DNA of 64,000 nucleotides, taken from positions 1 to 64,000 of the forward strand of contig NZ_FCOM02000030.1 of assembly GCF_001544695.2 (NCBI RefSeq). The letters are read 5' to 3'. Both the position numbers and the translations under genes were made by a program. Shown one piece after another: positions 61,645-64,000 of this stretch; within the stretch, counting starts at the first letter, position 1; the number at the start of each line of letters is the position of its first letter. The notes under the pieces were generated by a model, which saw nothing but the letters and a program-made list of their open reading frames with translations, did not search any database and had not been told where the DNA came from. This stretch comes from Caballeronia arvi (GTDB taxonomy: Bacteria; Pseudomonadota; Gammaproteobacteria; Burkholderiales; Burkholderiaceae).

Positions 61645-62868
61645 ATGCTTTCACTCGATCATTTCCTGACCCTGGCAGAACGGCCGCTCGGCACCTGGCC
61701 CGGCGCGTTCGTCGTCGCGATCATCGCGGTGGCGTTCGCGCTCGGCGTGCATCGCATCGGCGCGCGCATCCTGACGCGCATCGCGCGGCCGTATCCGCTG
61801 ATGAGCGTCGTTCTGCGCTACATCGACACGCCCGCGCTCATCCTGCTCGTCATCCTCGGGATCGGCTTCATGATTTTCGAGGCGCCCGATGCGCTGCCGT
61901 TCATCGGCGTGCTGCGCGATGTCGAAACCGTCGCGCTGATCGGCGCGCTCACGTTCCTCGCGGTGCGCTCGGCGGGCGCGGTGGGCGAGGCGATCGTGCA
62001 GGCGCATCCGCTCGACACCGACGACAATCTCAACGCGCGCCGCATCCACACGCAGGCGCGCGTGCTCGCGCGCTCGGTGATGGTGGTGATCGTCATCATC
62101 GGCTTGGGCGGAATGCTCATGGCGTTTCCGAGCGTGCGGCAGATTGGCGCGAGCCTGCTGGCTTCGGCGGGCGTCGCGGGACTGGTCGCCGGTATCGCGG
62201 CGCGGCCGGTGCTCGGCAATCTCATCGCTGGCCTGCAGATCGCGCTGTCGCAGCCGATTCGCTTGGATGATGTCGTCGTCATTCAGGGCGAATGGGGGCG
62301 CGTCGAGGAAATCACCGGCACGTATGTGTCGATCCGCATCTGGGATCAGCGGCGGCTCATCGTGCCGTTGCAGTGGTTCATCGAGAATCCGTTCACCAAC
62401 TGGACGCGCAACAGCTCGCAGATCATCGGCACGGTGTTTCTGTATGTCGATTACCGTATGCCGATCGCGCCGCTGCGCGAAGAACTGGAGCGCATTCTCG
62501 AACACGCGCCCGAATGGGACGGCCGCGTGCAGGTGCTGCAAGTCACCGACGCCACCGATCGCGCCGTGCAGCTTCGGGTGCTCGTCAGTTCCTTCGATTC
62601 GGCGCTCAACTGGGATTTGCGCTGCCGTGTGCGCGAAGGGCTCGTGAACTTCGTGCAGGCCGCGTATCCGCATTACCTGCCGCGTGCGCGCGCGGATTTG
62701 TCCACCGAAGAGAACCGCCACGTCGATTTCGCGCCGCCGCTCGAACGAGCGGGCACATCGCAACCCGCGAGCACGGCGAACACGCCCGCCGACCCCGTCG
62801 CGAGCCGCGGCGAGCCGGGCGGGCCGGACCCGCGCGCGCATGCGGCGGCATCGACCGGAAGAACGTGA
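61645..62868 (+). CDS. MscS family mechanosensitive channel
   Basis: 407-residue inner-membrane protein with about four N-terminal helices, a pore-lining helix rich in Gly and Ala (ASLLASAGVAGLVAGIAARPVLGNLIAGLQIALSQ is the region at about 172-207, cited by ends only in family terms) followed by the beta domain (DDVVVIQGEWGRVEEI, then IWDQRRLIVPLQ). It opens on membrane tension. The C-terminal 60 residues are a Pro/Ala-rich tail. ATG 61645 is preferred to an upstream GTG-initiated frame at 61579. otsA follows after 78 bases, pairing two osmotic-stress functions. Confidence 0.88.
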   Translation: MLSLDHFLTLAERPLGTWPGAFVVAIIAVAFALGVHRIGARILTRIARPYPLMSVVLRYIDTPALILLVILGIGFMIFEAPDALPFIGVLRDVETVALIGALTFLAVRSAGAVGEAIVQAHPLDTDDNLNARRIHTQARVLARSVMVVIVIIGLGGMLMAFPSVRQIGASLLASAGVAGLVAGIAARPVLGNLIAGLQIALSQPIRLDDVVVIQGEWGRVEEITGTYVSIRIWDQRRLIVPLQWFIENPFTNWTRNSSQIIGTVFLYVDYRMPIAPLREELERILEHAPEWDGRVQVLQVTDATDRAVQLRVLVSSFDSALNWDLRCRVREGLVNFVQAAYPHYLPRARADLSTEENRHVDFAPPLERAGTSQPASTANTPADPVASRGEPGGPDPRAHAAASTGRT

Positions 62869-62946
62869 AACCCGCGCAATGGTTTCAGGTCGAAACTTTC
62901 CGGATTATTCTTAAAACTTAATGTTCGAAGAGGAAAAGGAAAGCCC

Positions 62947-64000
62947 ATGAGCCGTCTCGTCGTCGTATCCAACCGGGTCGCCACGCCGACCGAAACCAAG
63001 GGCTCCGCGGGCGGGCTTGCCGTCGGCGTCTTCGGCGCGCTGAAGGACAGCGGCGGCGTCTGGTTCGGCTGGAGCGGGGACGTCGTCAGCGAGACCGTCG
63101 CGAATCAGGGGCCGAAGCTCGAACAGGATGGCGCGGTGACCTTCGCGACCGTCGGCCTGCCGAAGAAGGATTACGACCAGTATTACCGCGGCTTCTCCAA
63201 CGCGATGCTGTGGCCGGTCTTCCACTATCGCAACGATCTCGCCGTCTACGATCGCGACGAATACGCCGGCTACCGGCGCGTCAACGCGTGGCTCGCCCAC
63301 AAGCTCATCAAGCTGCTCGAACCGGGCGACATCATCTGGGTGCACGACTATCACATGATTCCGTTCGCCGAGGCCTTGCGCAGCGCGGGCATCGGCAATC
63401 GCATCGGTTTTTTTCTGCATATTCCGTTTCCGTCGCCGCAGATTCTCTTGAACATTCCGCCGCACGAAGAACTGGTCAAGTCGCTGTGCTGTTACGACGT
63501 CGTGGGATTTCAGACGGAAAGAGACCGCGTCGCGTTTCACGATTACATCATTCGTCACGCGCACGGCACGGCCACGCCCGACGGGCATGTCGAAGCGTTC
63601 GGCAGAAAGCTCAGGACGAACGTGTACCGGATCGGCGTGTTTCCGGATGAGATCGCCGAACAGGCCGAGCGCGGCGAAGCGCGTCAGGACGTGATGGACC
63701 TGAAGCAGAGCTTGGAGGGCCGCAAGCTCATCATGAGCGTGGACCGGCTCGATTATTCGAAGGGGCTCGTCGAGCGCTTTCGCGCGTTCGAGCATTTCCT
63801 GGAGAAGTCGCCGGAGTGGCGCGGCAACGTCACGCTCGTGCAGATCGCGCCGCCGACGCGCTCGGATGTCGAAACCTATCAGCAGATCCGCCAGAACCTG
63901 GAATACGAAGCGGGGCGCATCAACGGGCGTTATTCGGGCCTCGACTACACGCCGATCCGCTATCTCAACCAGCGCTACGACCGATGGAAGCTGATGTCGC
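62947..64000 (+). CDS. otsA: Alpha,alpha-trehalose-phosphate synthase OtsA (5' part)
   Basis: Open at the window end: 351 codons are visible of an expected 460-480. The GT20 fold makes trehalose 6-phosphate from UDP-glucose and glucose 6-phosphate. Visible motifs are LVVVSNRVA, GGLAVGVFGAL (donor-phosphate loop), WPVFHYR, WVHDYHMIP, FFLHIPFPSPQIL, GFQTERD and SVDRLDYSKGL. AAAGGA lies about 8 bases before ATG 62947. An osmoprotectant role agrees with the MscS gene just upstream. Confidence 0.95.
   Translation, partial: MSRLVVVSNRVATPTETKGSAGGLAVGVFGALKDSGGVWFGWSGDVVSETVANQGPKLEQDGAVTFATVGLPKKDYDQYYRGFSNAMLWPVFHYRNDLAVYDRDEYAGYRRVNAWLAHKLIKLLEPGDIIWVHDYHMIPFAEALRSAGIGNRIGFFLHIPFPSPQILLNIPPHEELVKSLCCYDVVGFQTERDRVAFHDYIIRHAHGTATPDGHVEAFGRKLRTNVYRIGVFPDEIAEQAERGEARQDVMDLKQSLEGRKLIMSVDRLDYSKGLVERFRAFEHFLEKSPEWRGNVTLVQIAPPTRSDVETYQQIRQNLEYEAGRINGRYSGLDYTPIRYLNQRYDRWKLMS

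Noticed and set aside
1..64000. CRISPR array, prophage, insertion sequence or integron
   Set aside because: No spaced direct repeats of the right size and no transposase, integrase or phage structural gene in any frame.

Overview
The window is a stretch of core chromosome from a high-GC betaproteobacterium. Gene content and protein wording (tig-clpP-clpX-lon-hupB-ppiD with tRNAs inside it, an AhpC/AhpD pair beside an OmpR/EnvZ pair, a 1343-residue PurL, AlkK-like ligase plus FadB-like operon) point to Burkholderiaceae, most likely Paraburkholderia/Caballeronia. That placement is from recalled family resemblance, not a search. I see no insertion sequence, prophage, integrase or CRISPR array. 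About 50 protein genes and three tRNAs are supported.

Layout. 1-236: a Burkholderia-style interspersed hairpin repeat. 237-5081: mfd, divergent from the isoprenoid pair ispD-ispF. 5119-8579: peroxide defence (ahpC, then ahpD behind an intercistronic hairpin) and an OmpR/EnvZ two-component pair, all on the minus strand. 8825-11550: a small exported protein, a compact DUF1501 protein, a degenerate squalene/phytoene-synthase-like protein and an unknown protein. 11599-11685: tRNA-Leu. 11832-16245: a three-gene, probably copper-related, surface acquisition operon (His-rich DUF2946 protein, TonB-dependent receptor, PepSY membrane protein with a Met/His insert). 16257-17414: glycerate kinase. 17943-27174: the proteostasis cluster tig, clpP, clpX, lon, hupB, tRNA-Val, tRNA-Asp, ppiD. 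27255-34000: a lipoprotein, tesA with a divergent orphan ybbA, pgi, the nicotinamide-nucleotide repair enzyme and a D-amino-acid-dehydrogenase-like flavoprotein.

34383-45062: purL, a surface beta-hexosaminidase lipoprotein, then a minus-strand group (selO, msrB, yciB, bolA-like, a periplasmic parvulin). 45168-54684: fatty-acid catabolism, made of an acyl-CoA ligase and, behind its own promoter with a 12-bp palindrome over the -35, an eight-gene run (FadB-like, nicotinamidase, thiolase, Dabb protein, PaaI-like thioesterase, CurA-like reductase, SDR, HSL-type esterase). 54689-60152: NRDE protein and ygfZ, divergent from mltG-tmk-holB-tatD. 60217-64000: an exported ankyrin protein, a Rap1a/Tai-like protein, an MscS channel, and otsA running off the window end.

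Most of the window is ordinary housekeeping. The places that look least explained are the putative copper operon, the nicotinamidase translationally coupled inside a beta-oxidation operon together with the palindromic operator, the orphan YbbA whose start codon overlaps that of tesA, the isoprenyl-synthase relative without its usual aspartates, and several short inverted repeats at the promoters of ahpC and ompR. I did not find a clearly new defence or biosynthetic system.
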